Below are positions 33,302 to 45,450 of a stretch of 64,000 nucleotides of DNA, piece after piece. Under the pieces are notes generated by a model. The model had not been told where the DNA came from, did not search any database, and was given only the letters and a program-made list of their open reading frames with translations. Origin of the DNA: Cryptomeria japonica. Its lineage: Eukaryota > Streptophyta > Pinopsida > Cupressales > Cupressaceae. Made by a program: the position numbers and the translations under genes. Numbering within the stretch: the first letter of the stretch is position 1; every line of letters begins with the position of its first letter. Where the stretch lies: positions 266,024,192 through 266,088,191 of the forward strand of contig NC_081406.1 of assembly GCF_030272615.1 (NCBI RefSeq). The letters run 5' to 3'.

Positions 33302-34493
33302 TGTTAGGCCCAATATGGAAAGCTAATGTGCTGAGAGCAGAGGGGTGAATCAGTACTTCAAATCCTTTTCTTAAAAATATCTTTACTATTATGCATGAAT
33401 TGAATAGTGCAGTAACATAATATAATGCTAAAACTAATAAATAACAATCATACATGATTCACTCCATAACACCTATATTTTAGTTACGCAGAAACTCTTG
33501 GTTAGAGAGAAAAACTGTGGTGGGGATGGCACCCACAACTTCACTACTATAATAATAAAGGTTGCTCGGTTAGAGCTACATGTTTAGCTATTTCTGATAG
33601 CTTACCCTATTAGGAGTATCAAGATCTGTTAGATCTACCTTGCTAAAGGATTTTACAACACTTAATCTAAATGTTGCACCTGGTTAGAGGCTTTACAATT
33701 TATAGACTTGATTAGAGTCTTTTATCCTGTTAAAGGTTTCTCTTACAACTTCAAAATATTACAATAAAATCATTACAAATATCTGCAACTTTACATCTGG
33801 AATGTTATAGCAGATTCTATGTGCTCAGAATAAGATTACCTTGCTTATAGAATACCTTGGTAACCCATATAGTAACTCGATAAACCCTTATGTTTACTCT
33901 GTTCTTTGACTGTTCTCTGAAATCCTTCTCGATGACCTTTGTGTCTCTGTAACAGTCATAACACTTAGTGTTTTCACATGTCTTGCTTCATATATTTCTA
34001 TATCTTCCTTTCTGTCATGCTACATGTTTTTTTGTGATCTTAATCCATGTTGTATAAATAGATGTCTTATGTCGGTGATCCATTCATTGCTTCGATCTTA
34101 CAAACATGTTTTATTGAATGAATAACCATGCAAAATATTTCATTGGTTAGATGACCTCAAAATCATACACAATCTTTAAGTGCAATTTCCAATGTGATAA
34201 CGGTTCTATGTTCCTTGATCTTGTAACACGTTTTCATATGTATGTCCAGGTTCAATGAATCTGGTAACATGTTTCACTCAGTGTATATCAACTCGGTGTG
34301 TCATCTTTGCTACTTTGTAGACATGGAATGATACTCAGTAGACAACTCGGTGCATACTGGGCTCTTGTGACTACTTTCTTCTATTATCGACTGGACTGTG
34401 CATACCGACTGAATATTTTGGTAGAGATAACTGACTAGAGTATATAGAATAACTTTGAACATAAAACTAATGGCAACTTGATAAGTATTAACA
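33302..34493 (-). repeat. N3 3' LTR
   Basis: On the minus strand it starts TGTTAATAC after the purine tract and ends GGGCCTAACA. It repeats 40124-41316. Its terminal stem has one mismatched pair. Confidence 0.93.
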
Positions 34494-34808
34494 ATCTCCC
34501 CTTTTGACATTAGTTGAGATGTTTGACAAAAACTACTTTCAAAGTTATAACTCAATAATCTATATACTTGCAAAATTTGACTATACTGACAGTATATACA
34601 ATAGTCAATGAAATAATAAATCCAAATATACTCCCCTTATCAATATACTATACAAAACTCTGATTTTGTATGCTCGGTGATTTTCTCTTGGATACTCTGC
34701 TTACTCTGCTCGGTATACTCCCCCTGTATACTACACTCCTTTTGTTTGATACTATACTTTGATGCTTTGAATACTATATCACTCCCCCTTTTTGACAAAC
34801 ATCAAAAT
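34494..34808 (-). other. N3 3' leader with two purine tracts
   Basis: On the minus strand, GTCAAAAGGGGAGAT (34494-34508) is the tract next to the LTR. A second one, GTCAAAAAGGGGGAGT (34781-34796), lies about 290 bases upstream. Confidence 0.75.
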
Positions 34809-37800
34809 TTAGTTACCATTCGGTGGTGGCAACTGGTAAAAAATGGATTTGTACTTTATCCATGCTTCAGTGAGAGCGACAGAGAGGGTATCCTTTACAC
34901 TGTCCATTAAAGAATTTTGCGCTTGAATATCAGCCAATAATAATATTAAGCCATCTAGAGTGCTTCCCTCTTGTGTAGTAGATAAGTATGTGGCTCGGTT
35001 GATCTATTCTTGGACATATGAAAGATGAGGAAGGAATAATGTCTGAAGTGTCATTATGTCCATCCTAATCTTGTGTTCTTCATTTCTTAGGTCCAATTGT
35101 TGAGCCATGAGCTATTGTAACTTTGTATAGAAATTATGAACTGAATTGGGCTCTGTGGTCAACTTATTTGAGAGATCGGTGATCTATTTCTCAATTGCTT
35201 CTGTTTTATTTTTTATGTCTTTAATGAATAAAGAAAATGTACAGAGTTTCTGAAATAAATAATGAATGTGCTTGAGTTGAGGGGTCAACTCAACAATAAA
35301 TTTGACAAGTTTAACTTTGCCAATAGCTATAGCTTTATGTACCTCTTCTATCATTTTTGCAGTGAGTTCTTTGTCTTTTAGCTTGCTCAAATATTTGGAT
35401 GCATCTACTCCAGATGTCTCTATCTTGGTTAGGAGTTCATCCAGTTGAATATGGATGGCTGCATCTTTGGTTATTGTAGCTTTAGGTAACATATCTATTA
35501 AGAGTGCTTTCATCTTCTGAAGTACTTTATTTTTCTTTTGAATAGCCATTTGCTTCTCTTGTTCGGCCTTTGCTTTGCATAGTTCACTGAAATCAATGAG
35601 TGCTTGCCCCTTTAATTTGGATATATCAACATTGGGCAACACTATTGGTTTTGACAAATCTACTTTGAAACTATGCTTTTTCATCTTCTTTTCTTTTCCT
35701 TTCATCGATTGAACTAAGACAATGGCTTGTGAGGCTTGATGACCCTCGGTAGGTTGCTTAGTAGAGGCAACACTTTGGTCGATTTCTTTAGCCTCTGTAG
35801 TGTCCTTTGGTGTCTCAGTTGCAACATTTTCAGTGTTAGAAGGTGCTAGAGAAGTTTGTTCTTGAGTAGTACCTTCTCCTGCTGTAGACTTGTGACCTTC
35901 AGTGCCTTGATCCGTATCCTGAGGGGCTTCAGTTGAGACAGGTTGATTGGTCGGTGGATAAGGTTGAACTTGTTCCAAGACTGATTCACTAGATACAAGT
36001 TTTGCATATGCATTGCCTTCTATCATTTCCTATTCAAGTGACTCTGTATCCATGATATCTTCATCTATTTGAATGGTGTCAGCAGGGTCTTGCTCGGTAA
36101 CATCAGGATCTTGCTCGGTGACATCAACTATTTCAACTTCAGCTTGCTCACCAAAATCCTTGTTTCTAAAGATTTCCTGCCACTTTTCTTTTGTCTCATT
36201 TTCCACTTCAATATACAGACCATTCATCAGTTTCAAGACTTTTTGTTTGACAAGGAACATTGTGTGGTAGGTTGTTAGATGTTCTTTTATTTCAGCTACC
36301 GACATGTCAAGAAAGAGATGTACCAGACTTCTTTCTTTGATCTGTTTCTCCGAGTCTAGGGCATATTGCCACCAGTTATCAATATGTGCATATAATTCTT
36401 TTGGAAGAGAATTAGAGACTTCTAATGGGACCAATCAAAATTTTAGAAGTGTGTAGATGACAGCTTATTCTATTTGTCTCTTTTCATCTTCATTTCTAGA
36501 TTCATACTTAACATATCTGAATCCTCTAAATCCACCATATTCCTTCAGATTAGTACAAAAAATTTCAACACTATGTAAATTTGCCTTCTTGCTCTTGACA
36601 ATTTGAAATTTGCTTGCATCCTAAGATTCGGTGTCACTAGACTCTTTTGCCAAAATGAGTCTCCGAGTAGATTTCTTGTAAGTTTTTGTTACCTTGGGAA
36701 CAGTATCACTCTTTTTTTTCTTACTCGGTGAAGTTGCAGATGCTCTAGTGTTAGGTCGCTTTGCTGGAGGAGTCGGTGAGGCCTTTGATGTGTCCTATTT
36801 CTTTCTTTTCAACACTTTTCCCTTAGGCAATTCGGTGCTCAGTGTTATAGCTGCCTCTTGGGCTTTAGATTCCTCTTTGGTAATGGCTATAGTGCCTTTG
36901 ATAGGTGTGGAGGAAGAATCTTCTCCGAATTTCTCCGATAATGCCTTTATCATCTTTGTTGCCTTTCTTGTAGCTTTGGGTACTACAATGCTCATTTTTA
37001 CTTTTTCCTTCACTTCTTCATAGGTTCCATACCTTAGCTCGATAGCATGTCTTGACAATGTAAGAAATGCATCAATTTGTTGTTGTGTGATGTCAAAATC
37101 AATCTCGTAACCCATAGGTGACAAAGATTGAGTTCTTGGTTCCACAACATTCACATAACAGTAATCAGTGTCTACTTCAAAACATATGTCATCTTTGTAT
37201 TTCTCCACTAGCTTGGGTGGAATCCGGTACCTGTTATGCATTTTCTCTTGAAACTTACTAAAGTAATCATCCATAATATCATTAAAATTATCACCTAGCT
37301 TCTTAATGAAGTCATTGATCTGATGGTTGATTGGTCGGTGTAGTTCCCAAACAACTTTACCGACTAATGGAAAGAATTTTTCAAAATAGAAAAACATGCA
37401 TACAAGTAGTGATCCAAACTTTAGTGTATTAGCCGAGTTGTTCTTCTTCGGCTTCCTGATGGTGTTCAGATTCTCAAATAGGTTTTTCAGCAACACCTCA
37501 CATAGATCAATTTTCATTCCCTTTTTCACAATTTTGTATGCTAAGTCTACTGCTGCATAGGGTACACTATTTTCTCTTGCCGATTGGAAGAAACAGTAAC
37601 CTATTACTTTAATGGCAAATTTTAGTTCTGCATCAGTGACATTGTTCAATTTCAGTCCTCTGCAATCTGATTCCACTCCGGTTAAACTGATCAATTCCTT
37701 CCGTGATATCATCTTTTGAGCTCGAGCATGATCATAAATAGGGTAATCGGTGATCAAATGAATGATTTCCTTGGTAATCTTAAACGGTTTCTCTTCTAGC

Positions 37801-38156
37801 CACATGAAGTCATCATGAACTCTGCTTAGAACAAACTTGACCCACTAGGGTTTGAACACACGGGGATAGGTTAGGGCTTCAATTAATCCCTTGATCTTAA
37901 TGTGCTCATACTTGCTATCCAATTTACCATCAGTGCACAATTCATCATAGGTGTCTTTGATTTCAACATGACCGAGTTCTTCAATACGACATTTGGTGAA
38001 GAATCTCTCATCCTCGACTAATAACACTCTATCCGAGATGAGTGAAAATGTGGTTTTGTCATCCAGTTTAGATGCAACTTTGGGAATTAAAGAGTATTTT
38101 AGTGAGGGCTTTTCAACATTCTTAACAACGATGGGATCTTGGATCTTAGGTGCCAT
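34809..38156 (-). pseudogene. N3 ORF2: unrecognised 1115-codon protein
   Basis: I do not recognise this protein. ATG 38156 (MAPKIQDPIVVKNVEK) to TAA 34809-34811 is one frame without any frameshift, with nine in-frame stops (37845, 36795, 36621, 36465, 36435, 36030, 35184, 35112, 35004), seven of them TAG. Residues 1-450 look globular (RVLLVEDERFFTKCRIEEL, KFAIKVIGYCFFQSA, LLVCMFFYFEKFFPLVG). Next comes a basic Ser/Lys/Pro linker, a helical acidic part (TEQDPDVTEQDP), a Thr/Glu/Gln-rich low-complexity stretch, a Lys-rich segment and a helical tail (LTKIETSGVDASKYLSKLKD). I see no DDE, RT, protease or zinc motif. The layout recalls the 'putative plant transposon protein' type of accessory ORF, but only loosely. 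Long frame conservation despite stops argues for a former functional protein. Confidence 0.72.
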
Positions 38157-38708
38157 TTGTAGATTTCAGATAAAAACTAACAAAAGATCCTTAGGGTTTG
38201 AGGATTTTCAAACGACTGACACTTTACACTTAGCAGATAATAATAACTTGATAAGATCGGTAAACCAACTTAACAATGCATTGAGATTAATGTAAATACC
38301 TTGAATTTTTATTTGTAGGAGGTTTGATCGCCTTAGATTCGCTTTGCTCTGCTCTCTCAAAAACTTGGTAAGTGAAAATGACCGCGTAAATGCTTTAAGT
38401 ACACAATATACCTTATCGGGCTCCGTGCGGGTTAGGTCAAAAATATTAAATGCACTCGATTCCACTAAAATTTCTTTCCTTTTGTTGCGCTTTAACCGAG
38501 TAACCAAACTTCCTTCATTTACCGACTTGACAGGTTTCCTATATACACCGACTTGACAGGTTTCCTGTATAGTGCTCCAAAAGACTTGATATAATTTTAA
38601 ACTTACTACTACATCGTAACTATGCAGATTTTGAATTAAGTACATAATAAAATAGGAACTGTTAAGATTTAACCTTGAGAGAATGCAGTCCCTTCATACC
38701 TTTACTGA
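38157..38708 (-). other. N3 spacer between ORF1 and ORF2
   Basis: About 550 bases without a convincing frame. A short duplication, ACCGACTTGACAGGTTTCCT, occurs twice in tandem at 38521-38568. It may act as the ORF2 leader or an intron; the sequence does not decide. Confidence 0.5.
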
Positions 38709-40061
38709 TTAATTTGGAATAGGAGCACCTAACTCGGTAGGTAAGGTGCTTTCTTCATTTGACACAATTTCCTTCTTTTTCCAAATCATCTTTAATTTTT
38801 CTTTTATTTCTTCAGTGTCTTTTCTAGGTTGATCTCTGCAATCTCCAACCAAGTGTCCTACTTTGTGACAATGAAAACATGCCATACCAGGATTTCTCCA
38901 TGATCTTTGGTTGTTCATCCCAAACCTTATAAAGCAATTGGCACTTATATGTCCATATCTTCCACAACATTCACACCATATCCTTGTGTTGTAATCCCAT
39001 GGTACTGCAGCATATTGTCGGTTAAGATCTCTGTGAGTTCGGTAGCTTCTAGTATTTGCTCGGTGTGCATGCCACATATAGTTTTTTTGCTTAAACCAAC
39101 ACTTCTCGGTACTATGTCCATATCTATTGCAGTTTTTACAAAACCCTTTGAATTTTGCCTTCTGATAATTGTTAATAGACTTTGTCCTACATTGATTAGA
39201 TGTGTGACCATATTTATTGCAATTGTAACAATAACCTTTGGACTTAGTGACATTCGGTTACTTACCTTTTCTGATTTGGCACATGTTGGCAGTATGACCT
39301 TGATTTCCACAGTAGTTGCAAATAGGCTTCTTTCTTTTGATGTTCTTCTTGATTCCAGCTTGCTTTGATAATTCTCCTCTCTCGGTAGTATGGATTCCCT
39401 TCTCAGTAGAGTCTTTTCCTTTGTAATCGAGTCTTGCATCTTTGTTGGGTCTTCTTGTATTCAGTTGCTCATCCAACATCTTTGATGTTTCATAACTCTT
39501 CTTTAATGTTTCTTTGGATTTCTTCTCTGTTTCAAGTTCATTGGTCAACCTTGATACTTCAAGTCTCAATGCTTGATTCTCATCATCTTTCAGATTTGCT
39601 TCATGATGTGCATAGCCTAGTTGATATGACAGGTTTTGTTGAATTCCAATCATCCTTGTGATTTCATCATTCTTATCAGATACTAAGGCTTCAAGTTGTT
39701 GTTTCTCTCTTTCTATATCTCTTACTTTATCCTCTGTTGTCCTCAATGCATCAAGATTTTTACTCATCTGTGTGCTGAAATGTTCATGTTCTCTTTTCAT
39801 TGCTTTTAGTTGATCAGCTAGTGCTTTGTTCTTTTCTTTCAATACTCCAATAATTTCTTCAGTCTCTTCAGATATATTGTTCTCACATGATGTCTCAATT
39901 TGTTCCACTAACTCTTGAGAGTCCTACAAATCATTAGATAATCTTCTTCTCACTTTCAGAGATTTTTGCATTTGCCTTTGGATGTCTGCAATCACTTGAT
40001 TAACATGATCCATCTCTTCTTGCAGATACACAATCCTCTGAGATTGTTTATAGCCTTCCAT
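38709..40061 (-). pseudogene. N3 ORF1: coiled coil with five CCHC zinc knuckles
   Basis: ATG 40061 to the stop at 38709 is one frame with internal stops at 39924 (TAG) and 39258 (TAA), about 450 codons. The N-terminal 190 residues form a long coiled coil (YLQEEMDHVNQVIAD, LKEKNKALADQLKAMKRE, LRLEVSRLTNELETEKK). After a basic linker come five C-x2-C-x4-H-x4-C knuckles: CNYCGNQGHTANMC, CYNCNKYGHTSNQC, CKNCNRYGHSTEKC, CECCGRYGHISANC and CFHCHKVGHLVGDC. All metal ligands are intact. CCHC knuckles bind single-stranded nucleic acid; Copia gag normally has one. This is probably a gag-derived nucleocapsid-like protein for packaging N3 RNA (inference). Confidence 0.8.
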
Positions 40062-40109
40062 TGATAAGATCTTTCTCTTTAGGCAGTTAAACCCTTTTCC
40101 AAGATTGAA

Positions 40110-40121
40110 GCTCTGATACCA
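40110..40121 (-). other. N3 primer-binding site
   Basis: On the minus strand, TGGTATCAGAGC, two bases after the 5' LTR end. Perfect initiator tRNA-Met type. Confidence 0.9.
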
Positions 40122-40123
40122 AT

Positions 40124-41316
40124 TGTTAGGCCCAATATGGAAAGCTAATGTACTGAGAGGGGAGGGGTGAATCAGTACTTCAAATCCTTTTCTTAACAAT
40201 ATCTTTACTGTTATGCATGAACTGAATAGTGTAGTAACATAATATAATGCTAAAACAAATAAATAAAAATCATACATGATTCACTCCATAACACATATAT
40301 TTTGGTTATGCAGAAACTCTTGGTTAGAGAGAAAAACTGCAGTGGGGATGGCACCCACAACTTCACTACTGCAATAATAAAGGTTGCTTGGTTAGAGCTA
40401 CATGTTTAGCTATTTCTGATAGCTTACCCTGTTAGGAGTATCAAGATCTATTAGATCTACCTTGCTAAAGGATTTTACAACACTTAATCTAAAAGTTGCA
40501 CCTGGTTAGAGGCTTTACAATTTATAGACTTGATTAGAGTCTTTTACCCTGTTAAAGGTTTCTCTTACAACTTCAAAATATTACAATAAAATCATTACAA
40601 ATATCTGCAACTTTACATCTGGAATGTTATAGCAGATTCTATGTGCTCAGAATAAGATTACCTTGCTTATAGCATACCTCAGTAACCCATATAGTAACTC
40701 AGTAAACCCTTCTGTTTACTCTGTTCTTTGACTGTTCTTTGACATCCTTCTCGGTGACCTCTGTGTCTCTGTAACAGTCATAACACTTAGTGTTTTCACA
40801 TGTCTTGCTTCATATATTTCTATATCTTCCTTTCTATCATGCTACATGTTTTTTTTGTGATCTTAATCCATGTTGTATAAATAGATGTCTTATGTCAGTG
40901 ATCCATTCATTGCTTCGATCTTACAAACATGTTTTATCGAATGAATAACCATGCTAAATATTGCATTGGCTAGATGACCTCAAAATCATACACAATCTTT
41001 AAGTGCAATTTCCATTGTGATAATGGTTCTATGTTCCTTGATCTTGTAACACGTTTTCATATGTATGTCCAGGTTCAATGAATCTGGTAACACATTTCAC
41101 TCGGTGTATATCAAATCGGTGTTTCATCTTTGCTACTCGGTAGACATGGAATGATACTCGGTAGATAGCTCGGTGCATACTGGGCTCTTGTGACTACTTT
41201 CTTCTATTACCGGCTGGACTGTGCATACCGACTGAATATTTCGATAGAGATAACCGACTAGAGTATATAGAATAACTTTGAACATAAAACTAATGGCAAC
41301 TTGATAAGTAGTAACA
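40124..41316 (-). repeat. N3 5' LTR
   Basis: On the minus strand it starts TGTTACTAC and ends GGGCCTAACA. The terminal stem GTACTGA (40178-40172) with TCAGTAC (40156-40150) is perfect. Confidence 0.93.
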
Positions 41317-43329
41317 AAGGGTCTGAAGCACAATCTTCTCAGGGTAATTCAAATGTGCAACAAAGGTTACAATCTTACTTTTCATGTTTAAGCATGTGAA
41401 ATTGGAAAGGAGAGGTCTAGAATATTTGTGGCAAGAGGGACTAGGACTAGGGGAAATGTATACAACCTAAAGGAAGATGATGAAAGAAATTGTCTTCTAG
41501 GGAAAGCCAATGAATGTTGGCTATGGCATCAAAGAATGGGACACATCAATTTTGAGAATCTTGTGAAGATTAGTTGTCCATGTGCTGTCAAAGATATGCC
41601 AAATATTGTTAAGCCTGTAAACACATTATGCAAAAAATGTTAAATTGGGAAGTAGACAAGGAAGAGATTCAAGACCAAAGAGATCTCTTCCACAAAACCT
41701 TTGGATTTGATTCATACTGACTTGTGCAGACCAACTGGAACAAAGATTCTTCAAGGTGAAAGGTACTCTATGTTACTCATTTATGAGTTCTCTATAATTA
41801 AATGTGTTACATTCGTGAAAAAAATCAAAATCTTTTATTATGTTTAATATTTTCAAGTCAGTGGTTGAAAATAAAATGAATAGTAGAATCAAGTGTCTGA
41901 GATCAAATAGAGAAGGTGAGTGCACTTCAAATGAGTTTAAGAAGCTTTTTGAAGAACACGGAATAAAAAGGCATCTATCTACTCCTAGAAGTCCTCAACA
42001 AAATGGCGTAGTAGAAAGAAAGAATATAATTTCTTAAGAGATGGCAAGAACAATGTTGAAAGAAGTTAATTTTCCTGATATGTACTAGAAAGAAGAGGTC
42101 CATATTGTAGTCTACACTCTTAATAGAGGACAACTAAGAGTAAAAAGTGACAACGCTCTTTATGAGCTATAGAATGGAAGACTTGTTATTATCAAGTACT
42201 TCTCTTTGGAAGAAAATGTTACATTAAAAGAGATGAAGATGATTTCAAGAAGTTTGATTCCAGATCTGATGAAGGAATATTCCTTGGGTACTCAACTGGA
42301 AGAAAAGTCTATACATGCTACAATGAAAGGACTAAAAAGGGGTTGTTGAAAGTGCAAATGTCAAAGTTGATGAAGATTTAAATTGGAACACACTTTTATC
42401 AAAAGCCTATAAATCAGATGAAAAATTGAGCACAAAAGAAGAAGAAGAGGTAGCTCAAGAGAAGGAATAAAAGCCTAATAAGAACCCTAAAACTCCTGCC
42501 AAATATGTTTAGAAGAACCATTCAGAAGACTAGATGTTTGAAGACAAAAATGAAGGTGTGCAAACCAAAAGAAGAGTTGCAAAGATGAATGAACAAGTGG
42601 ATTTTTTCTTATTATCAGATATAAAACCAAGAGATATTAAAGATTCCAACAAAGATGAAGGATGGATACAAGAAATGTAAGAAGAACTAAATTAGATTGA
42701 GAAGAATGAGACCTGGGAATCAATTCCAAGGTGTGTTGACAAAAATGTAACAAGAACAAAATGGGTGTTTAAAAGCAAGTTGAATGAAGATAAAGAGGTT
42801 GTAAGAAACAAAGAAAGGTTGGTGTGTGAAGGATACTCTCAAGTGGAAGGAATTGATTTTGAAGAAACTTTTTCTTTGGTGGCCATAATGGAGACAATCA
42901 GAATGTTTCTTGATTTTATTGTTCATAAGAACTTCAATGCATATTAGATAGATGTCAAATCCACATTTTTAAATGGTGACCTAGAAGAAGTTTAAATTGA
43001 GAAACCTAATGGATTTAAGTTATCTAGAGACCCAAGCATGGTATGCGGACTCAAGAAAGCTCCTAGAGCTTGGTATACTAGATTAGACAACTATTTTCCT
43101 CAGTAACGTTTCAAGATTGGTACTGCAAACAATAATCTTTACATCAAAATTGATGATGAAATAATTCTAATTGTTGTTGTATATGTTGATGATACAATAT
43201 TTGGTGGAGATGATGCAATGTGTAAGAGGTTTGATGAAGAAATGCAACAGGAACTTGAAATGTCTATGCTAGGTGAGTTGTCATTCTTTCTTGGACTTCC
43301 AATCACTCAATTAGATGATGGTATCTTGG
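41317..43329 (+). pseudogene. C3 3' part: pre-integrase, integrase and partial RT
   Basis: Resumes at LKHNLLRV after N3. Visible parts: pre-integrase ECWLWHQRMGHINFENLV; integrase with LDLIHTDLC, IKCLRSNREGE (catalytic Asp replaced by Asn) and QQNGVVERKN; RT with KERLVCEGYSQVEG, STFLNGDLEE, KKAPRAWYTRLDN and YVDDTIFGGDD. There are many frameshifts and stops, more than in C1. It stops at PITQLDDGILV, where the G1 LTR begins. The rest of RT, RNase H and the 3' LTR are not found anywhere in the window. Confidence 0.85.
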
Positions 43330-44949
43330 TGTAGGACCACCTACCGATGAGGACATGAACCAAGAACAAGATGATTCTATATTAGCTTGGAAGGAATGTA
43401 ATAAGACCCTATGGGTCCTTTTTGTAATTCAATATCCTAGGAGTGTGACAAGTTTGTCCATGTTTGGGTCAAATTGTCATCTCGGGTCTAGTAGAGCAAA
43501 TTGAGTCAATATGGGTCACAATGGTCTAAATTGAGGGATCAAGTGACCACAAGTCCATTTGAGTCATTTTTGATGTTTTAGAATCAAACATAATCATTTT
43601 GGAGGACTATGATAGTCTGGAGTCTAAGTTGGTTGAATTTTGAAAAAGTTGTCATATTGTGAATTTGTTGTCATGACAATTTTGTACTTTTTTGTAAGTT
43701 GTGATTCTACAACGGTCAATTCAGTTTGAAAAACAATTGGAGGAGGTTGTGCTCATTTGGGAGATACCTTTAAAGGCCCCAAACACTGAAGGATGTATGT
43801 TGGTTGATTTGGAAAGTAAATTGAAGCATCAAGAACTGTTGGAAACTTGGAAAATCGTCTATTTTTTGTTGATTGCATACTGAAGGTGGATTTGCAAGAA
43901 TTCTCATGGAATAGTTCCTGTAAATAGATCGTTTTACCTTTTTTTTTCTTTTAGTGTGAAGTCTTGAAGTGATTGCTTCCCCATTCTACAAGAAAATCTC
44001 TACTGAGTAGCCTAAAACCCTCAAACCCCTAGGGTTTGACTACAATAATGGGTTTTAGCCTATCAAACCTTAACTGAACACTCTGCCATTATAGGAGATG
44101 ATAGGCCACAATATCATATATCAATTCCAAAATCCATTAAGAGGATACAATAGGGCAAGAGGATGGATAACTAACCCTAGGTCTAACATCTCTATGTGAC
44201 AGACCAGTTTGATGAGTGCAGTGCATGAGAATTGAGTGGTAGAGCACTGGAAAGGGGTTTGAATATGGTAGAAGATTACTTTGGAGGTTTACATAACATT
44301 TCATGGTTAGTGATGGTCACCCATTAGGAGAACCAAACTAGTTTGTGGAAGGCGTTCAGTCAAATAGGTCTAATAGCCCTATTAGGTCTATTAGTGCAGT
44401 ATTGGTTGGGATTTGCAATTTGGTTTGGTACCAAAATTGAGATATTATTGAGAGCTCCCAAAAGGGTATCTAAAAATATAATTTGTTTTCCTATATCCTC
44501 TGGGTGTCAAAAGTTATCACCCGATTCCTTCAAATGGAGGCCTAATCGCAACCGATACTATTTGTTAGCGAGCGAGTCAAAATTGATGTTCCGGTGGATC
44601 TAAACCATGAAATATTGTTTCATTTGTGTTAAGGTGTTGTGAGAACACCCCTCTAAGGATCATTGTAATGAATTGGTCAAGTGGGCCATTCAAACCCTAA
44701 AGCTTAGTATTAGCCCACTCATGTATGCAAGGGTGTGGGGTAGTCACACAAGAACTTGAGAAGTGCTAGTTGTTTGTAAATGGACATAGTGGAGCCTTTG
44801 GGTTTTCCAAGGTGTTGTTTGGTGTCATTGAACCATTGTTTGATTTGGTGTTGTGTAAGAATTTTTGAATTAGGTATTATGGTTGAGTTTGCCAACCTTA
44901 GAGGTTGGTTGGTTCAAGGTTATCCTTCTGGTCTGTTGCATCCTCATCA
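43330..44949 (+). repeat. G1 5' LTR
   Basis: About 1.62 kb, matching 53545-55012. It starts near TGTAGGACCACC (the exact first base is uncertain by three) and ends CTCATCA before the primer site. Confidence 0.88.
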
Positions 44950-44951
44950 TA

Positions 44952-44964
44952 TTGGTATTAGAGC
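44952..44964 (+). other. G1 primer-binding site
   Basis: TTGGTATTAGAGC, one base from the initiator tRNA-Met type. Confidence 0.75.
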
Positions 44965-45037
44965 AAGATTTTGAAGATCACTTGGGTGGTGGTCTTAGTG
45001 TATGTCATAGGAAGAGATTAAAGTAGGGGCTAACAAA

Positions 45038-45450
45038 ATGCCTCCTAAGAGTATGTCACAAGATGCGGTGAAGAAGTTGATTGAAGAGATGCTTGAGTCC
45101 TAGCTTGCATAATTGAAAAAGACTAAGGATAAGGAAGATGGAAGTGACACTTATGAAGAAGGGAATAAAGAAGATGGGGAATCCTTGAAGTGGGTAGAGG
45201 AGATACCTATAGATCAGAGGGCATTTGTAGATGCCTTGAGATCATTCAATAGGGACACCATTTATGGGTTGCCTATATATAGTGAAAGTATGGAAGCATA
45301 AGAGGTGATAGACTAGATTGAGGCATTGACCGGTCATTTTGAGTACAAAGAAGTCCCTGAAGATAAGAGAGTTAAGTTGGAAAAAGCAAGGTTGAAGGGT
45401 TCTACTCTTACATGGTGGAACTATGTATAAGGGGAGATATTTGAGGAGGG
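45038..45450 (+). pseudogene. G1 gag, part 1
   Basis: ATG 45038 (MPPKSMSQDAVKKL), early stops replacing two Gln codons, an acidic linker, then IEALTGHFEYKEVPEDKRV and STLTWWNYV, the core of the Gypsy retrotransposon gag domain. The insertion at 45451 interrupts it after FEEG; gag resumes at 49378. Confidence 0.82.

Larger units (their letters stand above)
33302..41316 (-). mobile_element. Non-autonomous LTR retrotransposon N3 with two large ORFs
   Basis: An 8.0-kb minus-strand element inserted in C3, with perfect AAGGG duplications. LTRs of 1.19 kb lie at 40124-41316 (5') and 33302-34493 (3'). The primer site is initiator-Met type, and the purine tract sits next to the 3' LTR. It codes for ORF1 (coiled coil and five zinc knuckles) and ORF2 (1115 codons, unrecognised). 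No protease, integrase or RT is seen, so it must be moved by another element. LTR identity looks like 93-95% in the parts I compared. N2 has the same plan in short form. Confidence 0.92.

Noticed and set aside
35184-38156. Series of separate small genes on the minus strand
   Set aside because: All share one frame and are separated only by stop codons, so they are one decayed ORF2 of N3.
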